DNA of 64,000 nucleotides from Coniferiporia sulphurascens (GCA_002794785.1 NBBA01000015.1:372001-436000), one strand, 5' to 3'; counted from the first letter of the stretch, positions 12,436 through 23,552 are shown. Notes: generated by a model from the letters alone, not told the origin. Numbers and translations are program-made.

Positions 12436-12720
12436 GGCCTGGATGGCTCAGTGGTTGAGCGGTTTCCGAACCGTATGGAGGCTCGCTTAGAGTCAGGTGC
12501 TTTCGGGTTTCTGAACCTTATGCATCCGCTACTGGGATTGGCAACAGATACTGTGTAAGACAATCTGTCTATGCTTAACTGCAGCACTCTGGTATTGTGT
12601 AGGTGTGAATAATTCCGCCCCTCCCATTATTTTATTTTATTTTATCTTATGTTTTGTGGCTTTCCCCCCAGATGCTGCGGTGGGAGGGCCAAGTCCTGGG
12701 TTCAAGCCCAGTGGAAGCAA
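12436..12720 (+). repeat. tRNA-like A-box and B-box segment, possible SINE remnant
   Basis: The sequence GATGGCTCAGTGGTTGAGCG at 12443-12462 resembles a tRNA 5' half with an A box. CCTGGGTTCAAGCCCAG at about 12696-12712 forms a T-arm-like stem with a B box. The two are about 230 bp apart, far too much for a tRNA, and a run of TTTTA repeats lies between them. It may be a tRNA-derived short element with an insertion, or a chance pairing. The remaining sequence between the VPS35 and PHD fragments (12316-12890) has no gene. Confidence 0.25.
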
Positions 12721-12889
12721 GTGAATTTTTATTATTTTTTCCTAATAAATGCTACAATTCTCACGGCCGACTGTGCCGCAGGGGGGTGGGTGTGGCAAGT
12801 TGCAACTGCAGTGATTTGCAGACCCAGACGCGTCCTCCCTCCCTCCACCCACCAAAGAGCCTGACACTCACCCCTCCGTTCGCTCTGTT

Positions 12890-14095
12890 GCGTCCTCGTT
12901 GTCGAACTCGACTGCCGCCCGTGCAAAACGCACCAAGGACGATGTAGACGAATCCCAGGCTGCTCCGCTGACGAGCCACCACAGGAACCCTTCTGTCGCA
13001 TCTACCACCAATGTTGTACACACCCCCACCTCCCCAGAGCGGACAAAGCGTAGAGGAAAGGAGCACACTACCAAGGCGGAAGATTCCATTGAGCTCATCC
13101 CCCCAAGTGCAGTAGACACAGAGGTTCCCGCTGCTGGAGAAGAGGCTCCGGAAGAGGACGCAGGAATTACCCGCTGTGTCTGTGAAGGTCAAGGCACGTT
13201 ACGATGGCCACACCGATTTCAACCACACTGACGGTGTTCCATATATTCTTTCAGCCAATTATGACGAGGATGCTGCCGACTTTATGGTTCAATGTGAATT
13301 ATGCATGGCCTGGCAGCATGGTCCGTGCATAGGTTTCGCGCAGGAGAGCGAACTGCCCCCTGGCGATTATTACTGCAAGCGGTGCAAGCCAGAGAATCAT
13401 GTAGAGTTGTTAAAGTGCGTCACAGCCCTCCATACAATCCGTGATTTTGCTTAACTATATCCCAGGAAGCTGCAAAGGCGCCAACGACAGAGCTCTGAGA
13501 AGTCTCTACATGCATCCCACCAATCCCGCAACTCTCGCTCACATTCTCCCACTCACTTCTTGAAAACAGCAAAGAGGTGAAACACAATGAATAGTCACGA
13601 CGTGGCTTACAAAGAAAGCATACAGGAACTTCTGGATGCGACGGCGGCAACGGCAGAAGTGTCGCCTAACGGTGATGTAGTGAGCAAAGACAGGGCTATG
13701 CATGTTGTGGAAACCAAAGAAGTAGTAGAAGATGTTACCGATGCGGTATCTGGGGGGCGGAAGAAACGAAAACGAATAGATGAGGACACGTACGCGTTCT
13801 TTCCTTGTTCAAATGCTAACAGTATTTGACATCATCATACAGTGTGTCTACGAAGAGGAAGCGATCGTCTTTTATCGTTTCAGAATGCGTAGCCACAACA
13901 GCATCGGGTACCGAAAAGCCAGAGAAGATTGCAGAAATCACTATGACTCTTTTACCGCCACCTCCACCCCCGGTGCATGGAAAATCACGTCAGAGGCGCT
14001 GGAGGTTGGAAGAGTGCCATTGCGCAGGATGCCTCTGTTTTGGGTGATGGCGAGGAAGGTTTGTAACTCCGACTCGCTTTTTTTTCGCCGCACAG
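12890..14095 (+). pseudogene. PHD-finger protein (Cti6-like) fragment
   Basis: A Ser/Thr-rich N-terminal region (ATG at 12899) leads to ITRCVCE. An intron (about 13189-13251) joins this to ANYDEDAADFMVQCELCMAW, QHGPCIGF and DYYCKRCKPENH, giving a complete C4HC3 PHD zinc finger as in the Cti6 subunit of the Rpd3L histone deacetylase complex. After another intron, Ser-rich and basic segments follow (SKEVKHNE, then GRKKRKRIDEDT at about 13755-13790, and an exon from 13850). PHD fingers read histone H3 tails. The frame is lost near 14060, where an NDUFS4-like segment begins, so the gene is not complete. It lies inside the TIR element between the VPS35 and NDUFS4 pieces. Confidence 0.65.
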
Positions 14096-14610
14096 AGAGG
14101 CACAACTGGCTGTAATGCTGTATTCTCAGCATCCGCCCTTGCCCGCTTCCAAAGTACCTCTGCACCGCAAACCGACGTAGAGGTTGCTCCTCAAGCGAAG
14201 GCGTCCGATGTTACGACGACCGTTCCGCCAAAAGATGCGGTCACTGCGGACGTCATCAGCGGCGCTCTTGTCTCGGGTATATCCATCGCAAACGATACTG
14301 AATAAGGTGAACAGGCGAGCTGCGACACAGGACTGTGAGAGTCTACAAGCCGACACGGAGTACGATGCAGGGCGGAGGTGCACGAGGAGAAAAGTGGGGG
14401 ATCGACTTTGACATTCTGCAGGGAGGCGGACGATGGGAGAACCCGCTTATGGGATGGGCAAGCTCGTAAGTAACTCAGTGCGAACTGTTTTCTGGGTCCA
14501 AGCTGAACAGATGTATGTGCACCTCGAGTGCGGATTACGTGCAAGGCGCACATATGTCGTCCCGCTCAAAAGAGGACGCTATCCATTTCGCCGAAAAGCA
14601 GGGTGCGTTT
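14096..14610 (+). pseudogene. NDUFS4 (mitochondrial complex I 18-kDa subunit) fragment
   Basis: NDUFS4 is an accessory subunit of NADH:ubiquinone oxidoreductase. A mitochondrial presequence-like start (ALARFQSTSAP) is followed by TADVISGA. An intron then leads to ELRHRTVRVYKPTRSTMQ, GIDFDILQGGGRWENPLMGW and, after a further intron (about 14466-14528), ADYVQGAHMS, SKEDAIHFAEKQ. This is the family's conserved core in order and with plausible splice sites. The last exon (after the AEKQGW position) is missing and the sequence changes at about 14605. It sits inside the PHD-gene region in the same orientation. Confidence 0.75.
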
Positions 14611-14654
14611 TACCAGTTCTCCAACTTACTCGCTCGAAGCTGACACTGTTCGCT

Positions 14655-14840
14655 ATCTAATCGCTAATACAAGGGTCGTTAGCCACTAAGAAGCATCCAA
14701 ATCAGTACACTTATCGAGGTAAATCTGGCTCTAATACCCAGAGTCGACGTGCACCGCAGTCGACACTTGGACAAAGCCAACATAACTCGACAACGCACGA
14801 CCATGGACCGAGCCGCATCCTACCTGTCTATTTTCTCCTA
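14655..14840 (+). pseudogene. Possible C-terminal piece of the PHD gene
   Basis: The frame reads KKHPNQYTYRGKSGSNTQSR, followed by a Ser/His-rich tail. A HPNQYTYR motif near the C-terminus is, from memory, a feature of fungal Cti6-like PHD proteins. If so, the NDUFS4 fragment interrupts the PHD gene. The attribution is tentative, and an alignment against an intact host PHD gene would settle it. Confidence 0.3.
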
Positions 14841-16005
14841 TCTATGGTGGATGCGGGAGTTGAGCATCGCCTTCGCGACGAATTGACCGATAATCTCGAA
14901 TACATAGGTATGCTTTTCTCCACAGTCAGCTGTGGTATCAGACGGCCCCACTGGAGCGGGGAAGAGACCGGTGGGATGCCTGCCGCAGAGAACGTCGTCA
15001 CTGCGGCTTCTGCGCTTCGAGGGACAGATGCCGGCGGTGGTAGCGGGATCAGTCCGGATTTTGCGGCAGCCGGCGCGGGCGCAGGGTCGACCTTCTGCGC
15101 GGACGCCTGGCTCGCTGTCCGACGGATATGCAGCGGCGACACAGACGGCATGGTATACAAGATGGTCGAAGCTCCCGAAGGCGGGTCAATGGCACTAAGC
15201 TGGAATTCACTTCCGTACGCCGGCGCTGAGGTTGCCGTAGTGGGCGCACCGACTGAGAATCCGAATGCACTCGGTGGTGGGAGGCTGTTCGTGACCTTCA
15301 CATCAATCGCAGGCGGGCGGGAATTTGTGTGATGCGCGTGTTTGCGTGTGCCCAAGACCACGTTTCCCGTGGTTCGGCCATGTTTCGTTGTCTGGGGGAC
15401 ACCACCAGTGACAGACAGTGCGCGCCGGCGCGGGGGCATCGGCTGGTTGAGTAGTGGGACACCCATAGGCAGGTCTAATATGCGTCTCTTCAGGTCTGTG
15501 ATCTCATCCCGCGTTCGTGTGTGCGAAAGTTGCGAAGGTGCATTCACATGTCGCGACTGAATCGGACGTGGAGGTGACGATGCAGGCGTTCTACCTTGTG
15601 GCACGTTTGTCTTTACGCTATACGTATCCATACTAAGCAAGGTCACGCGCTCCACAGGCGTTGTGCCCAAGCGTGCCCAAATCGCACCGGGACTCGGCGG
15701 GGCCCCACGTGCAGACGGGATGGGCATCTCCGCCGCACCAAGTGCACTCGGTCCGGGGATCACAAGCGCCATCGGCGGAAGTGGGAAGCGCGAAAGTGAG
15801 AATGCCGACGGCACCGGCGAGACCAGCTCTTGCTCATGTCCTCGCATTGGCGAAAGCAGCTGCGGCTGTGCGGTCATCTGCGTCGGAGCGAGGGAGTTCG
15901 AATTTGGATGAGGAAGGGACCTGGCTTCGTGGTCCGGCGACGTGTGTGGCGTCGCAGCGGGCGTGGGCAACCCGGTACCAGAGCCGATCTTGTAAACGCC
16001 AGGAC
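14828..16005 (-). CDS. Pro/Ser-rich part of a long chimeric open frame
   Basis: A single open frame runs from 16426 to 14828 (about 532 codons, no internal ATG near its start). Its first 140 codons are UFD4. From about 16005 on it is a low-complexity Pro/Ser/Thr-rich sequence with MPPRRRALSVTGG and RDEITDLKRRILDL segments that I do not recognise. No intron is needed. It could be a piece of another host gene fused by the rearrangement that built the element. Nothing shows that it is expressed, and it has no own ATG context. Confidence 0.4.
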
Positions 16006-16925
16006 GAGTAGTGTCAGCATCTCGCCAAATCTTCAAGTCCCGCCTCGTGAACTCCTTGGACACCATGGAATAGAATTCAAGTGTCGGACGTAATCCAGTT
16101 CCAACCTCATCAAAGTACTCGACCTCCAGAATCGATGAAGACGACCCATAAAGCTCGAACACTTTGAAAGCGGACTCGAGTATATGCTTTCTTGATATCC
16201 GAACCTTTTGCCTCTGCAAGCGCCTGAGGAAACCAAATGTGTCGTCTCTCCGAGACGTCTCCTGGGCACGATTTTGGCTATGCCATTTTAAAATAAGGTG
16301 CGCATATCCGAAGGATGTTGACTGTAGGAATGAGAAGCGTGTAGAGAACGGGAATGAGAAAGGAAATGAAGTGGGAGATCCATGGCCCACTCCGGAAGGC
16401 AGGAGCTGAAAACAAAATGAGAACACGTAGCAACCTCAAATTACGCACCTAGCTACGATCATCGGCTCTTCTAGCTGACGAGTCAACTTAGCGGTCAATT
16501 TATTATTAAAAAAAGCCGTCTCAGGAAGTGGCCGGGCACTCGAAAAGCTATTGTCATTATTGTCTGCGTTCAGTCTGTGTAGGATGCGCAAAAGCTTAAG
16601 AATTTTCGAGTATGATGCCTCATCATGAAGGGAGGCTAACAAAAAGATAGGTGATCTTGCCCGCGACGGGGAATCAACTGCGGCTTATGAGGGTTAAGTC
16701 GAACGTAAATCAGGCCGAAGGGCACACCAGACTTACTTTCGGTAACCTGTCAAGGGCCGGTTACTTTCTTGTATTTCACGGTATACACTCCGAGTCCTCG
16801 CCAGATCATATTTGACAGGACAGTGCCCTCTGGAGACTTGTGAGCCTCATGTTGGTGTACTGCCCCGTAGATAGTCAGTCATATCCAAAGGGAGAATATG
16901 ACCATCCATGTTGAATTCCAGATGC
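15990..16925 (-). pseudogene. UFD4: UFD4/TRIP12 HECT ubiquitin ligase fragment
   Basis: UFD4/TRIP12 is a HECT E3 ligase of the ubiquitin-fusion degradation pathway. The pieces, in order on the minus strand, are FNMDGHILPLDM (about 16910), IYGAVHQHEAHK, MIWRGLGVYTVKYKKV, then ASYSKILKLLRILHRLN (16615), NNKLTAKLTRQLEEPMIVA. After a 40-50-nt intron follow CLPEWAMDLP, FSFLQSTSFGYAHLILKW, LQRQKVRISRKHILESA, VFELYGSSSSILEVEYFDEV, and LKIWRDADTTRPGVY. This is the region leading into the HECT domain, but the catalytic lobe with the active Cys is absent. One-base shifts occur at the start of the FPFSFPF segment and after DMT. The fragment ends in fusion with an unrelated Pro-rich sequence. Confidence 0.82.
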
Positions 16926-17339
16926 CAATCACTGCCTTTGTTCTTGAGTGCAGCTGTATAAGAAGGCTTCCGATCTGATGAGCAAAGCTAGGGATTGAGG
17001 GGCTTGTCCTATATAATAATCTTGCTCACCCTTTTCTTCCATAAGAATGTTACTAATAATTTTATTAATCACATTTTTGTGATTGCCAAGGCAAAATCGC
17101 TTTTTAAAGTAAATTTTCCCTGTGAATCTCATTTTTGGCAGGGTCTTGCGTGATATATCACTTTGGTAATTTGGGGAATGGTCAACTCCCAGAAAATATC
17201 CCAAAAGTAAAATATCTATGTGAGGTAAGTCCCTGGCAAAGCAAGGGATTGAGGGCTTGTAGAGGTGATAAACAAGCTGGGCAGGTTTGTGCAATATGTG
17301 AGAAATATTTCCTTATATATCTCTGTTTGTGGATATTTG
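16926..17339. other. Unassigned part of the TIR element core
   Basis: This stretch is AT-rich. An open frame of 121 codons on the minus strand (17294-16929) has no recognisable domain. It is probably another captured or decayed segment. Confidence 0.3.
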
Positions 17340-18019
17340 TGTTAAGCTCAACGGTTATGTGGTGATCAACATTGGGGCTTCCTGATCGTTGGTGCTGATG
17401 GTGATGACAATGGGGCTTCCTAGATGTCGTAAGTTGAAGATGATCGTCGGTGGGGCTTCTGTTAAGCTCAACAGTTACACAGTGATTGACATTGGTGCTT
17501 CCTGATCGTCAAGGCTGGTAGTTACAGCAATGGGGCTTCCTAGATGTCGTAAGTCGAAGATGATCGTCAATGGGGCTTCCTGATCAGCGATGTGGACGCG
17601 GTAGGCTTCTGAGAGTAAGTTGGGTTACGATGAAGTGACTAGTGGCTCAACAGCACACAGTAGACTGGTGGTAGCAGATAATGGGCTTGTATGAACAAAG
17701 AGCACAAGCTTAGGGCTTGTGCTACTGAAGTTACATGCTTATATGTTACTCTATGTGTTTACTACTGTAGCGGCCTGTGTAGGGTAGTTTACCAGACTAT
17801 GGAAGGTCATGGAAACCCAAGGAATGCCTTGGTAATACAAGTAGGGCTATCAGTAAGCAAGGCATGTCATGGTGATGCAATATGGCATCATCATGGCATC
17901 TTATGGTGCAAGGTGAATAAGGATGAGTAAGGAAGAGAAATGGGGGAGTTGCGCTGACTGATGATGATGAAGAGGGAAATGAGTCAGCACATATGGGAAA
18001 GTAAAGGAAAATTGTAACA
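17340..18019 (-). repeat. Gypsy 3' LTR with internal tandem duplication
   Basis: This LTR is 680 bp against 518 bp for its partner. The first about 120 bp (17340-17459) is a second copy of the sequence that restarts at 17460 with TGTTAAGCTCAA. The left half of this LTR family is made of short GGGGCTTCCTGATCG-like repeats, which may promote such duplications. Confidence 0.82.
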
Positions 18020-18660
18020 TTGCCTCCCATTTAGGATCGACAAGTCACCAAATTGTCAATAAAAAAATAAAAAATAAAAAAGAGGAAAGGGAAAATAAAT
18101 AAATAATAGAGACGAGTCTCAAAATAGAGTAAAAAAAAAAAAATCCAGGTGTATCAAGATGCCGGCCTAGCAGGTCTTTAAGTGTAGTGCTAGGTTCACC
18201 ACAGAGTTTGTTACCACACTCTTTGGTACCTAATCCTGGTCCTTCACCAAAATTAATGGTATGATGTCCAAAGACGGTGAAGAAGCAGAAAAAAGATGCA
18301 AAAAGAATCCCTAACCCGGATTGCAAGTCATAGGCGCCTATAGCGGCCAAGCAAAGGCCAATAAACAATAAGGAGAAGGCAAGCTGCCAATAAGGATGAT
18401 AACAAGCAGAGAAATGGGTGTAAAAAAAAGAAGTAGAAAAATGCACTAATGGGCCTTTTAAGGTCATACCCAGGAGTAGTAGTTTAGGGTCATTGCGGAC
18501 ACATGCTAGTTTTCTGTCATTGCGGACTAGAGCCCTCTTAGTCAGAGTGGTCGTCATTGTTTGACCCCATATTGACATCGTCTAGGTTGATACCAGCAGC
18601 GATGTCGTCCATGTAGGATTGGAGTAGAACTCGAGCCCCTAGGTCAGAGATGTGTACCAT

Positions 18661-20126
18661 TCATCTACCATTTGTTGAGGTGGTAGCTGGGGGTGGGATG
18701 TTCTCGTCTGGAGTAGATGCTGGTGTGAGTTGGGGAGGGGATGTCGACTGTCGTCTGTGTTGGGGACAATTTCCAGGAGGATGTCCTGGGGTGTTCCGGT
18801 TACACCATGGGCAGGTGTATTGTACACAGTAGGTGGTGAGATGGGCTGGCGATAGACACGCTGAGCAGTGTGTGCGTGAGGATGTCAAGGATGACGATTG
18901 AGACGGAGGTTGGACCGGAATGGGGGGTGCATCAGTCTGGGTGGCAGAGTTGCGATGAGTGACCACAGGTGAGGAGGGGATGGTTGGCACAAGAGGGGGA
19001 ATAGGTGCTGGTTGGTAGAGGTGTGCTTGAGGGTGAAGAGGGATGAGCACAGAGTGAAGACCTTCTTCTTCCAATGACTCATAATCTGTGTTGTGCAGGA
19101 GATGGAGATCGTCAACCAGATTACCCAAGCAAGAATCAAGCAACTCAGTGATTTCCTGGGCGTGCCATGCCAGGCGTTGCATGTCCTCCACCGTCCTGAG
19201 GCGTTGTATTAAATAAATACAATAAATGATATAAATATAGTATATGATCATATGATCAACCACCTTACTAAGTGAACGATAACGCAACGATAACGCCATA
19301 CGATATAGGAGCTAGACAGTTATAGTAGTACTAGCTCATGGAATGTGTATATAAGGGGAGCTGGTCTCGCCCTAGAAATACATCGGTTTATGCTGATAAC
19401 CCACCTTGCCTCAACTTCACCACTGCACCTCATCGTCTACCACAACGTGCGTAGATTTTAAGACGTTGGTGCATCCTGTTGATCTGGGTTGCTCTCGGGT
19501 GTGTGGAGATGAGACGGTTGACATCCGTATCCGGGTCTGGGGCTGCGAGTACGTGCTGGAGGATGGTACGCGGGAGGAGGGGTGCGAGTTGCCGGTTCTG
19601 ATTCTGTAGCGGGAACTGGCGACGGGTGGCTAGGTGGTGGTGGCGATGGTACTCGGTGTTGATGCCGCTGTTCCTGGAGTTGGGCTGCAAGGGTGAGTTC
19701 ATGGAAAAGGGCTGCCTGGTCATGAAGGTTGGTGAGGTGGAGAAGTAGGTCAACAGAAGGTGGGTCAGTGTGGCTTAGCTGGTTTTCTAGCCCTTCGATT
19801 TCGAATTCAATCTCGGTGAGGTCCGAGGGTTGGATGAAATCTTCGGGAAAGGTGTGTCTGAGTTGGTCGATGATGTCCTGGCGGGTGGGAGCGGATCTGC
19901 AGGGCTGATACTCTTGGTGGCGGATTTCAGCTGGAGGGTTTTGAATGGGGAGGGTTGGAGAGAGAGGTCGGCAATTGGCAATGGTGGGGTAGCGGATGTG
20001 CAGGGTACAATGTGTGCAGGCTCGAATAGTGGTGGTTAATGCACAGACAAATACGAATAGACCTCCGGGTATGGCGATGGTGAGGTACCAGAGGTGGTTG
20101 TTGGTGGTGATGTAGGCAGTGGGCAT
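18661..20126 (-). CDS. ORF region downstream of Gypsy pol (env position)
   Basis: A 222-codon frame (20126-19458) starts shortly after the pol stop. It has a hydrophobic segment near its N-terminus (about residues 15-35, LTIAIPGGLFVFVCALTTT), a charged middle and a Pro-rich end. It is cut by a solo Copia LTR. Beyond the LTR, in another frame, about 190 codons continue (19230-18661) with LAWHAQEITELLD and a Cys cluster reading CSACL...YCVQYTCPWC...CPQH, which resembles a zinc-binding knuckle. The two frames differ by one base at the LTR junction. Position recalls an env gene, but I see no similarity to a known envelope. The product is unknown. Confidence 0.45.
19207..19463 (+). mobile_element. 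Solo Copia LTR inside the Gypsy element
   Basis: This 257-bp sequence begins TATTAAATAA and ends TTTTAAGA, flanked by CGTTG at 19202-19206 and 19464-19468. It is the same family as the LTRs at 2167-2422 and 7838-8093, in the opposite orientation. It keeps several CG dinucleotides that are TG in the full-length Copia copy. Confidence 0.88.
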
Positions 20127-20156
20127 ATGATGAGAGGGTGATGCGGATGAAGGAAG

Positions 20157-23100
20157 TTAGGTGATTTTTTTGAGGGTTTTATACGTTTCTAGAGTGTCCA
20201 AGGCATGTGAAAGATCTTTTTTGGATAGCCATTGGTTCTCGGAAGATGGATAGCCGGCCCACTTAACTAGGAAACTCCGTCTGTTCCCGGCACCCTTGTG
20301 GGAGACGATGGCCTTGATTTTGTATTTCTGCTGATCTTCTATCAGGTCAGGTGGCAGTTGACTGAATGGAGGTCCATGTGCTTCGGTCTCCGAGTACGCC
20401 GAAAGAAGCGAGGCGTGGAAAATGGGGTGGATATGCCATGCGTCTGGCAACTTGAGGCGATAATTCAGGGGTGATAGTACCTGAATTATGGGAAATGGTC
20501 CCTCCCGTTTAGGTGACAATTTGCGGGATCAGTTGGGAAAATGTAAATTGGTGGCTTCTAACCAAACCTTGTCACCAAGTTTGAATGGTTTGAAGCCTCG
20601 TGCACCAAAACGTGCCATATGGGTGCAGGCTAGGTTGTGGGCAGCAAGCGCTTCTTTCCTGATTGATGAAAGAAGGCGCAGGTGCTGTGAGAGAGATGGG
20701 AGATCGGTGTCTTCTATCACCGCAGGGATGGGTATAGGGTTGTACCCAAGCATGATAGTGAACGGCAAAGTCTTGGTAACTGAATGGGTCTGGATATTGT
20801 GTGAGAATTCCAGGTCCATGAGTGAGTCAGCCCAGGAATGAGGCGATGTGCCGCAATAAATGCACAGATAAGCCTCTACTTCCTGATTGGCGTGTTCAGT
20901 TTGTCTGTCCGTTTGAGGGTGGTAAGCTGTAGATAGTTTAGACTTAATCCCGAGGCATTTACAGAGTGTCTGGAAAACCTGTGATGCAAATTGGGGTCCC
21001 TGGTCAGAGATTATGCACTTAGGGAGTCCGAAGTGTTTGTATACATTGTTGTGGTAACACTTCGCTGTTCTGAGTGCATCAATGGTCTTGTGGCAGGGAA
21101 TAAGAACAATTCCCTTGGACGCATCATGGTCAACGACTACCATTATGGAGTCGTATCTGTTAGATGCCAGTAGGTCAGTAATAAAGTCCATAGATACCGA
21201 TTGAAATGGGAGCATCGATGTGTCCGTGGGTATCAGGAGCATCGGCGGCTTGGTCGGGTGCATGTTGATTTTCATCTGTTGACACATGGCGCATCCTTTG
21301 ACATAGTTTCCCACAAAGACAGTTAGGCCAGGCCACCAATAGTGTTGTCGCACTAATTGAGAGGTTTTGAATACCCCGGGGTGGCCAAATGATGGGAGGT
21401 CATGGAACATCCGTAAGATTTCTTGTTTGATTTCCACATTGTCTGGTATGTAGACTTGTTTCTGGTATTGGAGAAGACCGGAATCAATGGTCCAGTCATC
21501 AAGAGAAAATCGGAAAGGAGACGGGATTTTCAAAGCCCGTGCATCCTGGATCGTTTTCGTGAATGAGTCCCCTTCCTGGGCATCTCGAATACGATTCTGG
21601 AGATCAACATTGATTGTTCCAATGAATAGTGTTTCCAGTAGCATAATACATTCTTCTAGTGGTTCTTTGCCATGGTCAGGGCATCTAGATAGGGCATCAG
21701 CACCAGGGATAGATTTTCCCGGGTGGTGAGTGATTGCGCAGTTGAACTGGGAAAGGAACAGATTCCATCGCGATTGTCTCGGGGTTAAGCGGCGCTCTGA
21801 TCAGAAATACAATAAGTTTTTGTGATCACACCAGATCGTGGTCATGTGTGGGTTGCCAAGTAAGTAGTGGTGCCATGCTTTGAGGCCACGTATTATCCTG
21901 AGAAGTTCTCTGTCATAAACTTCATAGCGCTGTTGGGCAGGTCCGAACGTTTCGGAGATGTAGCCGCAAGGTTGAAGATCACCATTAGAGTTTGCCTGGT
22001 AGAGGATGGCTCTGGAGGCAACTTTAGATGTGTCCATTTCGAGGATGAACAGTTTGGTGGGGTCTGGTACAAGTAGGGCTGGTTTGTTTAGAAAGAGCAT
22101 TTTAAGTTTGGTAAATGCTTGATCTCATTCAGTTGTCCATTTCCATTGTTCGTTGGTGCGGGTGAGCTCGTTAAGCGGGTATATGATATCTGAGAAGCTA
22201 GGGATGAACTGTCTGTAATAGTTGCAGAATCCCATAAAGCTTCGCAGCTGTTTAACGGTACGTGGGGTAGGCCAATCAGCAATGCCAGCAAGTTTAACTG
22301 GATCCATGTGAATATTATCTGGGGTGATGATCATCCCCAGAAATTCGACGTGTTGTACACCAAATAGGCATTTTTCCAGTTTACAATAAAGGTTGTTGGC
22401 AGTGCAGATATCTAGTACTTGGCAGGTGCATTGGTAAAGTTCTTCCATTGAGTTGGCTGGGATGAGTACATCATCCATGTAAATCATGGTTCCGTCTTCA
22501 AGTATTACGAAACGGAAAGTATCGTCCATGAAGGCCTGGAATGTGGCTGGTGAATTGCATAAGCCGAAGAACATGACAGTTGGTTTGAACAGTCCTCGAG
22601 GAGTTTTAAAAGTGGCTTTCCATTGATCACTGTCCTTGATCTGAATGTTATTGTAGCCAGAGTGAAGGTCGAGTTTTGTAAAGTATTTGGCTCCCTTCAG
22701 TTTGTCCATGAGGTCGCTGATCAGGGGTAACGGGTACACATTCTTAATGGTTCCTTCATTAAGTGCTCAATAATCTTGGCATCCGCGAAGGCTAGTATCC
22801 TTCTTCCCAACAAAGAAGAAAGGAGATGCCATTGGGGATTTAGAGGGGTGGATGTATCCTTTGCGAAGATTTTCATCTAGGAATTCGTTGAGTGCTGTGA
22901 GTTCTTTGGGTGCCAGTGGGTAGACTTTACAGTCATGTGGTATGAAATCAGGTTTGAGGTCAATGGCATGGTCATATGGTCTGGAAATCAGGAATCATTC
23001 TGCAGATTTCTTACAGAAGATGTCGAGGTACCGGTGGTATTCAGGTGGAACCATTTGTTCCACAGGTTTCATTTCTTTAACCTGTTCCTGAGCCAGTGAG

Positions 23101-23552
23101 GTAGCAGTGGTGACCTTTGCGATAGCGAGAGTGCCTTTATTCCAATCAATAACCGGGTTATGGTTCTTTAACCATGGTAGGCCAAGGATGATGTCTTCCT
23201 TGCCTAGAGATGTTATGAGAAGTTTCATAGGGAGTGACTTCTCCTGGATGCAGACCAGTCGCCAAGTGTATTTGGTGATGGTTCCATGCTCGTTGGTGGA
23301 TCCGTCTGCATTAAGAACAGTAATGGGATGGGCAAGTGTTCGCGTTGGTATGCAATGCTTGATAACAAATTTGGCATCGATAAACTGGCCTTCGGCGCCA
23401 GAATCGATGAGCATGTTGGTGGGGACGGTTTGGTCATAGACAATCATAGAAATTGGGATCTTCATTGCAGGGAGTGAAGGATCGGAATTTACAATTGGAG
23501 ACATGGTAACAGGAAGACTTAATGTCTGTCTAAGCTTCCTCTTTAAAAACCC
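20157..23552 (-). pseudogene. Gypsy pol polyprotein, decayed by TGA codons
   Basis: One frame runs from the gag overlap to TAA at 20157. The protease motif is LIDSGAEGQF (about 23410). The reverse transcriptase has LPLISDLMDKLKGAKYFTKL and the YMDD box (about 22475), RNase H has LEMDTSK (22030), and the integrase has the HHCC region (HPGVF...CAMCQQ, about 21390-21280) and D-D-E residues (SMDFITD, ISDQGPQF, AYHPQTDRQTE). A C-terminal chromodomain reads FLVKWAGYPSSENQWL (about 20235), which targets integration to modified chromatin in this group. Internal stops at 22995, 22767, 22125, 21801 and 20529 are all TGA, mostly at sites normally occupied by Arg (DY-R-ALN, YF-R-). There is no frameshift and no TAA or TAG, so the copy is inactive but otherwise well preserved. 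Confidence 0.9.

Noticed and set aside
16645..16735. tRNA-Met-like segment on the minus strand (CTCATAA loop, GCGGGCA end)
   Set aside because: No matching 5' acceptor or D-arm could be found, and the segment falls inside an intron-like part of the UFD4 fragment.
18045..18578. 177-codon hydrophobic minus-strand ORF in the Gypsy 3' region
   Set aside because: It starts in low-complexity sequence, has no domain or copy in the window, and its hydrophobicity comes from A/T runs.
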